From: Eshraghiella sp050874365
GTDB lineage: Bacteria > Bacillota > Clostridia > Lachnospirales > Lachnospiraceae
Direction: 5' to 3'
Assembly: GCA_050874365.1 (NCBI GenBank)
Contig: JBNMKN010000033.1
Span: 1-15,700, forward strand
DNA: 15,700 bases
Numbering within the stretch: position 1 is the stretch's first letter; each line of letters opens with the position of its first letter. Positions 1-6,763 of this stretch are shown here, piece after piece. Position numbers and translations under genes: made by a program. The notes under the pieces were generated by a model, which was not told where the DNA came from, searched no databases, and was given only the letters and a program-made list of their open reading frames with translations.

Positions 1-2
1 AC

Positions 3-167
3 ACGGTGCTTGAAAAATCACCTATGCAGAAAGCTGCAGCCATGAATGAAATTATGGCGTACAGACATGAAGGCTTCTGGAAATGTATGGATACCGTCAG
101 GGAAAAACAACAGCTTGAAAAATTATGGAGTGAAGGTAACGCTCCGTGGAAGACATGGGAGAACTAG
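3..167 (+). CDS. rfbF: Glucose-1-phosphate cytidylyltransferase, C-terminal end only
   Basis: The last 54 codons of a gene that begins before the window; the reading frame opens at base 3 and ends at TAG 165-167. The tail contains GFWKCMDTVREK and ends NAPWKTWEN, which matches the well-known C-terminal signature of RfbF (GFW-CMDT-R-K ... APWK-W). RfbF makes CDP-glucose from glucose-1-phosphate and CTP, the first step to CDP-linked deoxysugars such as paratose, tyvelose or abequose. The nucleotidyltransferase core lies outside the window, so only the tail supports the call. The next two genes follow directly and look like later sugar-nucleotide steps. A related sugar nucleotidyltransferase with the same tail is the only serious alternative. 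Confidence 0.8.
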   Translation, partial: TVLEKSPMQKAAAMNEIMAYRHEGFWKCMDTVREKQQLEKLWSEGNAPWKTWEN

Positions 168-169
168 AG

Positions 170-1081
170 TTGAAGAGTGTAATTATTACCGGTGCAGACG
201 GTTTTGTAGGCAGCTACACAACCGAATATTTTCTTGATCAGGGAATAGAAGTTCTGGCATTGGGAAGAAAAGAAACACCTGTCAGATTAAAACCTCACGG
301 TAAGCTGACTTACAGACAGTGTGATATTACAGACAAAAACAATATAATCAAAGCGGCAGGCAATAAAAAATACGATGCTTTTATCCATTTTGCATGGGAT
401 GGGGCAGCGGATAAGCGTAAAGATTATAATGTGCAGATGAAAAATGCCCTTGACACGGTGGAGTGCCTTAAAGCAGCTAAAGAAGCAGGATGTGACAGAT
501 TTGTCGGCGCGGGAAGCATAATGGAATATGAAGCGGAGGCAGCAATCCACGCTAACGGAACAAGACCGGGAATGGCATATATTTACGGGATAGGCAAGCA
601 CACGGCACATTGTCTTTGCAAGCCTGTTGCGGCGAAACTTGGCATCGACTTTGTATGGCCTATGATAACCAACGCATACGGTCCGGGAGAATTTACCGAC
701 AGGTTTGTTAATTCAACCCTCAAAAAAATAATACGAAAAGAAGATTTACAGTTTACGGCGGCAACGCAGAATTACGATTTTGTATATGTAAAAGATGTAG
801 CCAAAGCATTTTATCTTATCACTACAAAGGGCAGGCCTTTTTCTGAATATATGATAGGAAGCGGCAACGCAAGACCTTTGAAAGAATTTATTATTGAGAT
901 GAAGGAAAGTCTGGCAAAGGACGCAACGCTTTGCTTCGGAGATATTCCGTTTACGGGAACGGATATGCCGTTGGAAGTTTTTAGCATTGAAGCACTTCAG
1001 GATGATTGCGGATTTATTCCGGAAACAGATTTTGCAACAGGTACGGCGATTACGATGGAGTGGCTTAAGGAGCAGCAATGA
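170..1081 (+). CDS. NAD(P)-dependent epimerase/dehydratase (extended SDR), probable nucleotide-sugar enzyme
   Basis: A 303-residue extended short-chain dehydrogenase/reductase. From the TTG start the protein begins MKSVIITGADGFVGS, giving the Rossmann TGxxGxxG motif at residues 7-14. Ser116 (GSIMEY) and the YxxxK pair Tyr139/Lys143 (YGIGK) complete the catalytic triad, and a NAYGPGEF segment typical of sugar-nucleotide members follows. Start choice: TTG at 170 has GGGAG (157-161) 8 nt upstream and places the first strand where the family normally begins. ATG 155 and GTG 146 are open but have poorly placed ribosome sites and overlap rfbF. Coming straight after rfbF, the substrate is probably a CDP-4-keto-6-deoxy-hexose, making this a reductase or epimerase of the CDP-paratose/abequose synthase kind. 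That substrate is inferred from context only. Confidence 0.85.
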   Translation: MKSVIITGADGFVGSYTTEYFLDQGIEVLALGRKETPVRLKPHGKLTYRQCDITDKNNIIKAAGNKKYDAFIHFAWDGAADKRKDYNVQMKNALDTVECLKAAKEAGCDRFVGAGSIMEYEAEAAIHANGTRPGMAYIYGIGKHTAHCLCKPVAAKLGIDFVWPMITNAYGPGEFTDRFVNSTLKKIIRKEDLQFTAATQNYDFVYVKDVAKAFYLITTKGRPFSEYMIGSGNARPLKEFIIEMKESLAKDATLCFGDIPFTGTDMPLEVFSIEALQDDCGFIPETDFATGTAITMEWLKEQQ

Positions 1082-1653
1082 TACAGAAATTTGAATTTGA
1101 AGAATTACCTTTAAAAGGTTCATATAAAATAACCCCGTTTCTTGCGACAGATGAAAGAGGCGGACTTTTAAAAGATTATAATGTTGACATATTTAACAGT
1201 AATGGTATAAAACATAACTTAAGAGAAACCTTTTATACAATCACCAAAAAAGGTGTGATAAGGGCTTTACATTTTCAGCTTATCAAGCCCCAGGCAAAGC
1301 TGATAAGATGTATATCTGGTCATGTCTACGCGGTTATATGCGATTTGAGAAAAGAATCTCCTACATATAAGAAATGGCTTCCGTTTCATCTTACCGGAGA
1401 TAACATGACCATGCTTTATGTTCCGGGAGGATTCGGACTTGGATATTTCGTGATAGAAGATGCGGTAGTCAGCTATAAGTGTGATGAAGTATTTTGCGGC
1501 GAAGGCGACAGCGGAATAATGTGGAACGATAAAGATCTTGCCATAGAATGGCCGATAGAACTTATAGAAGGCGTTACATCCGAAGAGGACCTGATTATAA
1601 GTGACAAAGATAAAAATCTTATGAGTTTTAAAGAATATGACGAAAAGTTTTAA
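1078..1653 (+). CDS. dTDP-4-dehydrorhamnose 3,5-epimerase (RmlC/RfbC)-like cupin
   Basis: A 191-residue protein starting in an ATGA overlap (1078-1081) with the preceding gene, so translation is probably coupled. It follows the RmlC pattern: DERGG near 25-29, RALHFQ with the expected catalytic His65, a K-IRCISGHVYAVICDLR core (74-91), SYKCDEVF with Tyr133 at the position of the RmlC acid Tyr, WNDKDLAIEWP (149-159), and an S-D-K-D segment near 175-178 that may supply the dyad Asp. RmlC enzymes epimerise C3/C5 of a 4-keto-6-deoxy nucleotide sugar. The usual P-x-GFxHG segment reads PGGFGLGYF here, with Leu121 in place of the conserved His, so chemistry or substrate may differ from true RmlC. With rfbF nearby, a CDP-4-keto-sugar is a plausible substrate. 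Family assignment is firm, substrate is not. Confidence 0.8.
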   Translation: MIQKFEFEELPLKGSYKITPFLATDERGGLLKDYNVDIFNSNGIKHNLRETFYTITKKGVIRALHFQLIKPQAKLIRCISGHVYAVICDLRKESPTYKKWLPFHLTGDNMTMLYVPGGFGLGYFVIEDAVVSYKCDEVFCGEGDSGIMWNDKDLAIEWPIELIEGVTSEEDLIISDKDKNLMSFKEYDEKF

Positions 1654-1671
1654 TTTTCCGGAGGAAAGTTT

Positions 1672-3168
1672 ATGAGTACAGAAACGAAAAAAGAAAGAAA
1701 ATTACGAAATTACAAAATAAAAAAAGCCTTATTGATTTCAGGGATTGCATTGCTGGCAGTACAGCTTGTAGCAACCGTGGTTTTTATGGTAATACTGTCA
1801 AAAGTCAGGATTGTTCCTAAAGACTACGTGATTATGGTAGATGTACTTTTAGTGCTTATACTCACAGTAGTAACAATAACCCAGAGGTGGGCACTGCCCG
1901 GAATTATAACAAAAGTTATATCGCTCCTTTTGTCTGTTGTGCTTATTGTTGGTTCCGTATATCTTAATGCAACCTACGGGGCATTTAAAAAAGCTACTGA
2001 CATTAATTACACCACCACAAGTATCAATGTGTACGTCAGGGCGGACAGTGCTTATGAGAAGATTGAAGATGCCAAATCAGAAGAATTCGGTATAATGAAG
2101 TCATTAGACAGGGAAAATACCGACGAAGTAGTAAATAAGATACAGACTGAGGTTGATACAACCCTTAAGACAAAAGAATATGATGATGTCCAGTCACTTG
2201 CGAAAGCATTATACGATAAAGAGGTTAATGTGATTATTCTTGGTACAAGCCACCTTGGAATACTTGATTCACTTGATGAATTTAAGGATTTTAAGACATT
2301 TACAAAGGTTATTGCATCATACGATATGAAAAAAGATATTAAAAGTGATGATAAAAAGGATGATGATTATCTGGATTCGGATGATGTAGTCACACTTTAC
2401 CTCAGCGGTATCGACGTTGACGGACCTCCTACCGAGAACAGAAACAGTGATGTAAATATCATTATGACACTCAATACCAAGACGGGACAGATACTTCTCC
2501 TCAACACACCTAGAGATTACTATGTACCTACAAGCGTATCAAACGGCGAACCTGATAAACTTACCCACGCCGGATGTTACGGTATTGACTGTTCCGTTGA
2601 GACACTTGAGATGCTTTACGGAATCAATATTGATTATTATATCAAGCTTAATTTCACAGGCTTTAAGAGCATAATAGATTCACTTGGCGGAGTGGATGTA
2701 TACTCTGAATTTGAATTTACATCCCAAAATGTCAAAGGTTACCATTTTGTACAGGGATATAATCATATGAACGGAGAAGCAGCGCTTGTATTCTCCAGAG
2801 AAAGATATTCTTTCCCAACAGGTGACAACCAGAGAGGTAAGAACCAGATGGCGGTTGTTAATGCCGTTGTCAAGAAACTTGCTTCTTCTGAACTGCTTAA
2901 GAATTATACAGAGATACTTGATTCGATTTCATCAAGTATGGTAACTGATATGTCAATGGATGAGATTGCAAAGCTTGTAGATATCCAGCTTAAGAAAAAT
3001 ATCTCATGGGATATTGTACAGTTTGCGGTAACCGGTTCCAATGGAAACCTTCCATGTTATTCGCTTAAGAGCCCTAATTATGTAATGATTCCTGATGACG
3101 CAGTTGTTGAGCAGGCAAAAACATACCTTAAAAAGATCCATGATAACGAAAGAGTAGTAATAGAATAG
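1672..3168 (+). CDS. LytR-CpsA-Psr (LCP) family protein, CpsA-type three-TM architecture
   Basis: A 498-residue membrane protein with a strong GGAGG site (1660-1664) before ATG 1672. Three hydrophobic segments (about 18-42, 51-70, 76-98) precede an outer accessory region (about 100-235), an acidic Lys/Asp linker, and an LCP domain (about 240-410). LCP landmarks are RNSD (Asp260), LLNTPRDYYV (Arg281, Asp282), a long central block ending SLGGVDV, then FSRERYS (Arg376, Arg378) and GDNQRGKNQ (Arg388, Gln392). LCP proteins transfer undecaprenyl-pyrophosphate-linked glycopolymers to peptidoglycan. The three-TM plus accessory-domain layout is that of streptococcal capsule CpsA, while many LCP proteins have one TM. 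Its place between sugar-nucleotide genes and the initiating transferase supports anchoring of the polysaccharide made by this cluster. Confidence 0.9.
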   Translation: MSTETKKERKLRNYKIKKALLISGIALLAVQLVATVVFMVILSKVRIVPKDYVIMVDVLLVLILTVVTITQRWALPGIITKVISLLLSVVLIVGSVYLNATYGAFKKATDINYTTTSINVYVRADSAYEKIEDAKSEEFGIMKSLDRENTDEVVNKIQTEVDTTLKTKEYDDVQSLAKALYDKEVNVIILGTSHLGILDSLDEFKDFKTFTKVIASYDMKKDIKSDDKKDDDYLDSDDVVTLYLSGIDVDGPPTENRNSDVNIIMTLNTKTGQILLLNTPRDYYVPTSVSNGEPDKLTHAGCYGIDCSVETLEMLYGINIDYYIKLNFTGFKSIIDSLGGVDVYSEFEFTSQNVKGYHFVQGYNHMNGEAALVFSRERYSFPTGDNQRGKNQMAVVNAVVKKLASSELLKNYTEILDSISSSMVTDMSMDEIAKLVDIQLKKNISWDIVQFAVTGSNGNLPCYSLKSPNYVMIPDDAVVEQAKTYLKKIHDNERVVIE

Positions 3169-3176
3169 GACAAAAT

Positions 3177-4598
3177 ATGTACCAGAAGAAACAATATATC
3201 CAGAACGTTATTTTGTTGTTTACAGATATGCTCGCAGTAATATGCAGTTATTTTCTGGCAGCATTTTTCTGGACAGGTTTTATTAAAAAATTAGATGTAA
3301 TGGAATATGCCGAGACAAAGGGACGTTTCGGCATGGTTCTTATTGCTTTCGCTGTAGTTTATATGGTTTTTAATACCAACAGAAAATTTATCGAAAGAAA
3401 GATATCTGAAGAATTTGTACAGTGTATTAAGCTTAATATTTTATTTGCTGCGGCTTATGCAATAATGCTGTTTATCGGTGACAGTTTTGACACCGCATCA
3501 AGAGGTGTTTATGTTTTCACTATTGTATTTAACGTATTTCTGATGTTCTTTTTCAGGATACTTGTAAGAATATACCTTGTGAAAATATATAAGAACCACA
3601 AGAAAACAAGCCAGCTTTTTATCATTACAACTTCAGGCAACATAGAAAATGTGATTGATAACATGAAAAGAAATGTTGAATGGACAAACAGGATAAGCGG
3701 CATGGCTGTGATGGATAAGAATCTCACAGGCGAGGTGTATCATAATATTCCTGTTGTTGCCGGACGTGATGACGTTCTGACATATATAAAGGGACAGATT
3801 ATTGACGAAGTATTTATAGAGACAGACGAGATTTCCAATAAAGAATTAAGTAATCTTGTTATGGAACTTGAAAATATGGGAACAACGGTACATTTAAGTT
3901 TCCATGCACTGGACAGTTTCAACGACTTTAATAAGAATCTTTCAATGCTTGGGGATATTCCGGTGCTTACCTTTGCCAATAACTTTTATAATCCTAAGCT
4001 TCTGGCGGTCAAGCGTCTGATAGACATTATAGGTTCCCTTGTGGGTATATTAATAACGCTGATAGTAAGTATTTTTGTGGCACCTGCCATCTTAATCGAG
4101 TCAAGAGGACCACTCATTTTTAAGCAGAGAAGAGTAGGAAAAAACGGACGTTTTTTCTATGTATATAAATTCCGTTCAATGTATAAGGATGCAGAAGAAC
4201 GTAAAAAAGCACTTATGGAGCAGAATGAAATGAAGGGTCTTATGTTCAAGATGACCGATGACCCAAGAATTACCAAAGTAGGTAAATTTATCCGTAAGAC
4301 AAGTATAGATGAGCTTCCCCAGTTTTTTAACGTATTAAAGGGCGATATGAGCCTTGTGGGAACGAGACCTCCTACCGTGGATGAATTCCGACAGTACGAG
4401 GGTTATCACAAAAGGAGACTCAGTATGAAACCGGGAATGACCGGAATGTGGCAGGTCAGCGGAAGAAGCGACATAGAAGATTTTGAAGAGGTAGTTAAGC
4501 TTGACCTTGAGTACATAGATAACTGGAGCATAGGACTGGATTTTAAAATCCTGTTTAAAACAATCGCTGTGGTATTTCGCCATGGAGGAGCAAAATAA
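3177..4598 (+). CDS. Polyprenyl glycosylphosphotransferase (WbaP-like initiating sugar transferase)
   Basis: A 473-residue integral membrane enzyme expected to move a sugar-1-phosphate from a UDP-sugar to undecaprenyl phosphate, the first committed step of polymer synthesis. Hydrophobic segments lie near 10-34, 50-66, 84-101 and 110-136. A cytoplasmic Rossmann-like region follows (about 145-265), then a membrane helix (about 281-305) leading into the bacterial sugar transferase domain. This has KRLIDIIGS (279-287), ESRGPLIFKQRRVGKNG (308-324), YKFRSM (330-335), the catalytic Asp378-Glu379 in SIDELPQ, GDMSLVGTRP (389-398), KPGMTGMWQVSGR (418-430) and LEYIDNWS (444-451). It starts 8 nt after the LCP stop with only a weak AGGA site, so it is probably co-translated. 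The domain order is WbaP-like; the sugar cannot be read from sequence, and no symbol is given. Confidence 0.93.
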   Translation: MYQKKQYIQNVILLFTDMLAVICSYFLAAFFWTGFIKKLDVMEYAETKGRFGMVLIAFAVVYMVFNTNRKFIERKISEEFVQCIKLNILFAAAYAIMLFIGDSFDTASRGVYVFTIVFNVFLMFFFRILVRIYLVKIYKNHKKTSQLFIITTSGNIENVIDNMKRNVEWTNRISGMAVMDKNLTGEVYHNIPVVAGRDDVLTYIKGQIIDEVFIETDEISNKELSNLVMELENMGTTVHLSFHALDSFNDFNKNLSMLGDIPVLTFANNFYNPKLLAVKRLIDIIGSLVGILITLIVSIFVAPAILIESRGPLIFKQRRVGKNGRFFYVYKFRSMYKDAEERKKALMEQNEMKGLMFKMTDDPRITKVGKFIRKTSIDELPQFFNVLKGDMSLVGTRPPTVDEFRQYEGYHKRRLSMKPGMTGMWQVSGRSDIEDFEEVVKLDLEYIDNWSIGLDFKILFKTIAVVFRHGGAK

Positions 4599-4616
4599 GA
4601 TTATTGTGAGGCCTTT

Positions 4617-5843
4617 ATGAATTATAATGAAGCATTTGATACTTTAAAAAAATATGGTCAGGAACACGTTCTTGATTATTACGAGGAACTTAGCGACAGC
4701 GACAGAAAAGAGTTGTTAAGACAGATAAGCATGACGGATTTTGAATTTGCAAAAGCCGGACACGATAATAGAAAAGCCGAAAAAAGGGGCATTATTACAC
4801 CAATAAGTGTTACAACCGTGGATGAGATAAATTCCTCAAAAGAACATTATATGGCTGTAGGTAAGGACGCTATTACAAAAGGAAAAGTGGGTGCTGTCCT
4901 TTTAGCGGGAGGAATGGGTACACGACTCGGTTCCGATAAGCCAAAAGGTGTTTTTGACATAGGAATTACCAGACATGTATATATTTTTGAACGACTGATA
5001 GAGAATCTCATGGATGTGGTTGATGAAACAGGTTCGTATGTGCATCTGTTTGTGATGACAAGTGAAAAAAACAACACAGATACAATTGAATTTTTTAAAG
5101 AAAAGAATTACTTTGGATATCCTTGCGATTATATTCATTTCTTTGTACAGGACATGGCACCTGCCAGCGATTACGAGGGCAGATTCCTTATGGAATCAAA
5201 GTCGAGAATAGCAACATCTCCTAATGGAAACGGCGGCTGGTATTTGTCCCTTAAGAAAGCAGGATATGATAAAATTATTGCCGGAGCCGGAATAGAATGG
5301 CTTAATGTTTTTGCGGTGGATAATGTTTTACAACGTATTGCAGATCCATGTTTTGTGGGTGCAACAATATCCAATAATTGTGTATGTGGTTCGAAAGTAA
5401 TAAGAAAAGTCAATAAAGACGAAAAAGTAGGTGTGCTCTGTCTTGAGGATAATCATCCGTCAATAGTTGAATATTATGAATTAACAGACGAAATGAAAAA
5501 TGCGGTAAACGAAAAGGGCGAGCCGGCATATAATTTCGGAGTGATTCTTAATTACCTTTTTAAGACGGAGGAACTTGACAGAATTGCAGCCATGAAGCTT
5601 CCGCCACATGTGGTTGAAAAGAAGATTGCGTGTATAGATGCGGACGGTAACGAGGTTAATCCCGAGGAACCAAACGGTTACAAGTATGAAACACTTATTC
5701 TCGATATGATTAAGCTACTTGATTCGTGTCTGGCGTATGAAGTAGTGAGGGAAAAAGAATTTGCACCTATTAAGAATAAAACCGGAGTGGATTCGGTTGA
5801 AAGTGCAAGAGAACTTCTTAAGAAAAACGGAATTGAATTATAA
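4617..5843 (+). CDS. UDP-sugar pyrophosphorylase, UDPGP type 1 (UAP1-like)
   Basis: A 408-residue nucleotidyltransferase of the eukaryote-like UDPGP family rather than the bacterial GalU or GlmU type. It has the nucleotide-binding signature LLAGGMGTRLGSDKPKG (95-111), the GNGG loop (204-207) seen in UDP-GlcNAc pyrophosphorylases, VDN (234-236) in a segment like the family's metal/uridine site, EYYEL (285-289) matching the usual EYSE-type motif, and NFG (306-308). The reaction is sugar-1-phosphate plus UTP giving UDP-sugar and pyrophosphate. UDP-GlcNAc or UDP-GalNAc is the best guess because GNGG and EYYEL resemble UAP1/AGX1; UDP-glucose is the alternative. It is 18 nt downstream of the glycosylphosphotransferase and is the last gene before a terminator, so it may supply that enzyme's donor. 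Eukaryotic UAP1 is nearer 500 residues; about 400 is the short bacterial form. Confidence 0.85.
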   Translation: MNYNEAFDTLKKYGQEHVLDYYEELSDSDRKELLRQISMTDFEFAKAGHDNRKAEKRGIITPISVTTVDEINSSKEHYMAVGKDAITKGKVGAVLLAGGMGTRLGSDKPKGVFDIGITRHVYIFERLIENLMDVVDETGSYVHLFVMTSEKNNTDTIEFFKEKNYFGYPCDYIHFFVQDMAPASDYEGRFLMESKSRIATSPNGNGGWYLSLKKAGYDKIIAGAGIEWLNVFAVDNVLQRIADPCFVGATISNNCVCGSKVIRKVNKDEKVGVLCLEDNHPSIVEYYELTDEMKNAVNEKGEPAYNFGVILNYLFKTEELDRIAAMKLPPHVVEKKIACIDADGNEVNPEEPNGYKYETLILDMIKLLDSCLAYEVVREKEFAPIKNKTGVDSVESARELLKKNGIEL

Positions 5844-5849
5844 TTTAAC

Positions 5850-5881
5850 GGGCTGTCTTTCATGTTGATTCAAGACAGCCC
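5850..5881. terminator. Intrinsic, probably bidirectional terminator
   Basis: A perfect 10-bp stem, GGGCTGTCTT (5850-5859) with AAGACAGCCC (5872-5881), encloses a 12-nt loop. A T-rich stretch (TTGTTATTTAT) follows on the + strand, and on the other strand the flank is also A/T rich. It lies between the convergent UDPGP gene (ends 5843) and spoIIID (ends 5889), so it probably stops both. Confidence 0.85.
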
Positions 5882-5888
5882 TTGTTAT

Positions 5889-6146
5889 TTATGATTTGTT
5901 TTTACAAAGATATTTTTCCTTAGTGGCCATGCCGCCCCTGATATGACGTTCGGATTTATTAATATCCAGTACCTTTCTGGCTTCAGAGGCAAGGGAGGGA
6001 TTGATATAATTTATGCGACATGAAACATCCTTATGTATTGTACTTTTGCTGATACCAAACATTTTAGCAGTCTGCCTTACGGTTGCGTTGTTGTCAACAA
6101 TATACTGGGCTACTTTAACAGCTCTTTCTTCAATATATCCTTTCAT
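5889..6146 (-). CDS. spoIIID: Sporulation transcriptional regulator SpoIIID
   Basis: An 85-residue DNA-binding protein that matches SpoIIID along its length: MKGYIEERAVKVAQYIVD, a helix-turn-helix with TVRQTAKMFGISKSTIHKD (about 23-41), INPSLASEARKVLD, and the characteristic basic tail ERHIRGGMATKEKY. In Bacillus and clostridia SpoIIID acts in the mother cell, activating or repressing part of the sigma-E regulon and promoting sigma-K production. It marks the host as an endospore former or a recent descendant of one. Start choice: ATG at 6146 has GGAG 5 nt upstream; the adjacent TTG at 6149 would be only 2 nt from it and is unlikely. The gene stands alone, convergent with the polysaccharide operon and divergent from the XRE-trk unit. 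At 85 residues it is slightly shorter than the roughly 93-residue B. subtilis protein, at the C-terminal end. Confidence 0.95.
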   Translation of the reverse strand: MKGYIEERAVKVAQYIVDNNATVRQTAKMFGISKSTIHKDVSCRINYINPSLASEARKVLDINKSERHIRGGMATKEKYLCKNKS

Positions 6147-6207
6147 CAATTCTCCGTTATTTTATTTTGTACATTCTATTTGATATTATTATAAAAAAGA
6201 ACCATTG

Positions 6208-6235
6208 TTTGTACTTTTCATAAAAATAAATATGA
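6208..6235 (-). promoter_or_regulatory. Possible sigma-E-like promoter of spoIIID
   Basis: Read on the minus strand, TCATATT (6235-6229) resembles the sigma-E -35 element, and AGTACAAA (6215-6208) partly resembles the -10 element CATACAAT, with 13 nt between them. Transcription would start near 6200, about 54 nt before the spoIIID ATG. The -35 match is good but the -10 match is only 5 of 8, so this is tentative. B. subtilis spoIIID is known to be sigma-E dependent, which is why this pattern was sought. Confidence 0.3.
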
Positions 6236-6243
6236 GTTATAAT
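6215..6243 (+). promoter_or_regulatory. Sigma-A-type promoter of the XRE-trkA-trkH unit
   Basis: TTTTCA (6215-6220) and a consensus TATAAT (6238-6243) are 17 nt apart, predicting a start near 6250. This helps fix the start of the downstream gene: ATG 6232 and TTG 6205 lie in or before the promoter, whereas ATG 6274 lies after it with its own ribosome site. A second candidate, TTGTAC (6167-6172) with TATAAA (6190-6195), also has 17-nt spacing but a weaker -35. Confidence 0.55.
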
Positions 6244-6273
6244 GAAAAATATTATCACGCCAGAGGGAATGAA

Positions 6274-6738
6274 ATGGGAAGAAAATCAATAAAAGAGAAT
6301 AAGACAAGGTTTCAATTAAGCAGAGAGAATGCAGGATTAACAAGGGATGGGGCAGCTGAAGCGTTGGAATTTATATCTGCTGACAGAATCGAAAAAATAG
6401 AAAATGAAAAGACTTTGCCACGTCCTGAGGAAATCATTGCAATGTCAGAGCATTACAACGATATGACTCTTTGCAATTACTACTGCACCCATTGCTGTGA
6501 TATCGGACAGAAATATATGCCTGAAATCAGGACAAAAGAACTTTCACAGATTACTCTTGAAATGCTTGCGACACTCAATACCCTTACAAAACAGAAAGAC
6601 AGACTTATCGAGATAACTGTGGACGGACAGATATCTGAAGATGAAAAGGCAGATTTTTTGAATATACGGAATAATCTTGACGATATGGCGCTTGCCATTG
6701 AATCATTAAAATTATGGATAAGAAATACAATAGACTGA
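6274..6738 (+). CDS. XRE-family helix-turn-helix regulator with a cysteine cluster
   Basis: A 154-residue protein starting at ATG 6274, with AGAGGGA (6262-6268) 5-6 nt upstream. Earlier in-frame starts at 6205 and 6232 lie in or upstream of the promoter. Residues about 10-60 look like an XRE/Cro-type helix-turn-helix (FQLSRENAGLTRDGAAEAL followed by ISADRIEKIENEKTLPRPEEIIAMSEHY). A cysteine-rich segment follows, with Cys67, Cys71, Cys74 and Cys75 around LCNYYCTHCCDIG, then a largely helical C-terminal half (about 88-150). I recall similar proteins with a CNYYC-x3-C-x-IG segment as common in Clostridia, but I know of no established role. The cysteines could bind metal or respond to redox state; this is inference. 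The trkA start codon is only 25 nt downstream with no terminator between, so the two are probably cotranscribed. Confidence 0.75.
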   Translation: MGRKSIKENKTRFQLSRENAGLTRDGAAEALEFISADRIEKIENEKTLPRPEEIIAMSEHYNDMTLCNYYCTHCCDIGQKYMPEIRTKELSQITLEMLATLNTLTKQKDRLIEITVDGQISEDEKADFLNIRNNLDDMALAIESLKLWIRNTID

Positions 6739-6763
6739 TATATTTATTTTTGAGGTGTTATAT

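Noticed and set aside
46..237. A 63-codon open frame overlapping rfbF and the epimerase gene
   Set aside because: It is out of frame with both recognisable proteins and has no domain signal.
6166..6214. Paired TTTGTAC strings (6166-6172 and 6208-6214) as SpoIIID autoregulatory sites
   Set aside because: The match to the known SpoIIID consensus (core ACA flanked by purines) is poor, and such strings are expected by chance in AT-rich DNA.
6205..6273. N-terminal extension of the XRE regulator from TTG 6205 or ATG 6232
   Set aside because: TATAAT at 6238-6243 places the transcript start downstream of both codons, and ATG 6274 has its own well-spaced AGAGGGA site.
6150..6273. A c-di-AMP (ydaO-type) or other riboswitch ahead of the potassium genes
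   Set aside because: The spacer is AT-rich with no conserved helices, and the predicted leader is only about 24 nt.
6755..6763. GTG 6755 as the start of trkA
   Set aside because: It lies inside the ribosome binding site TGAGGTG that serves ATG 6764.
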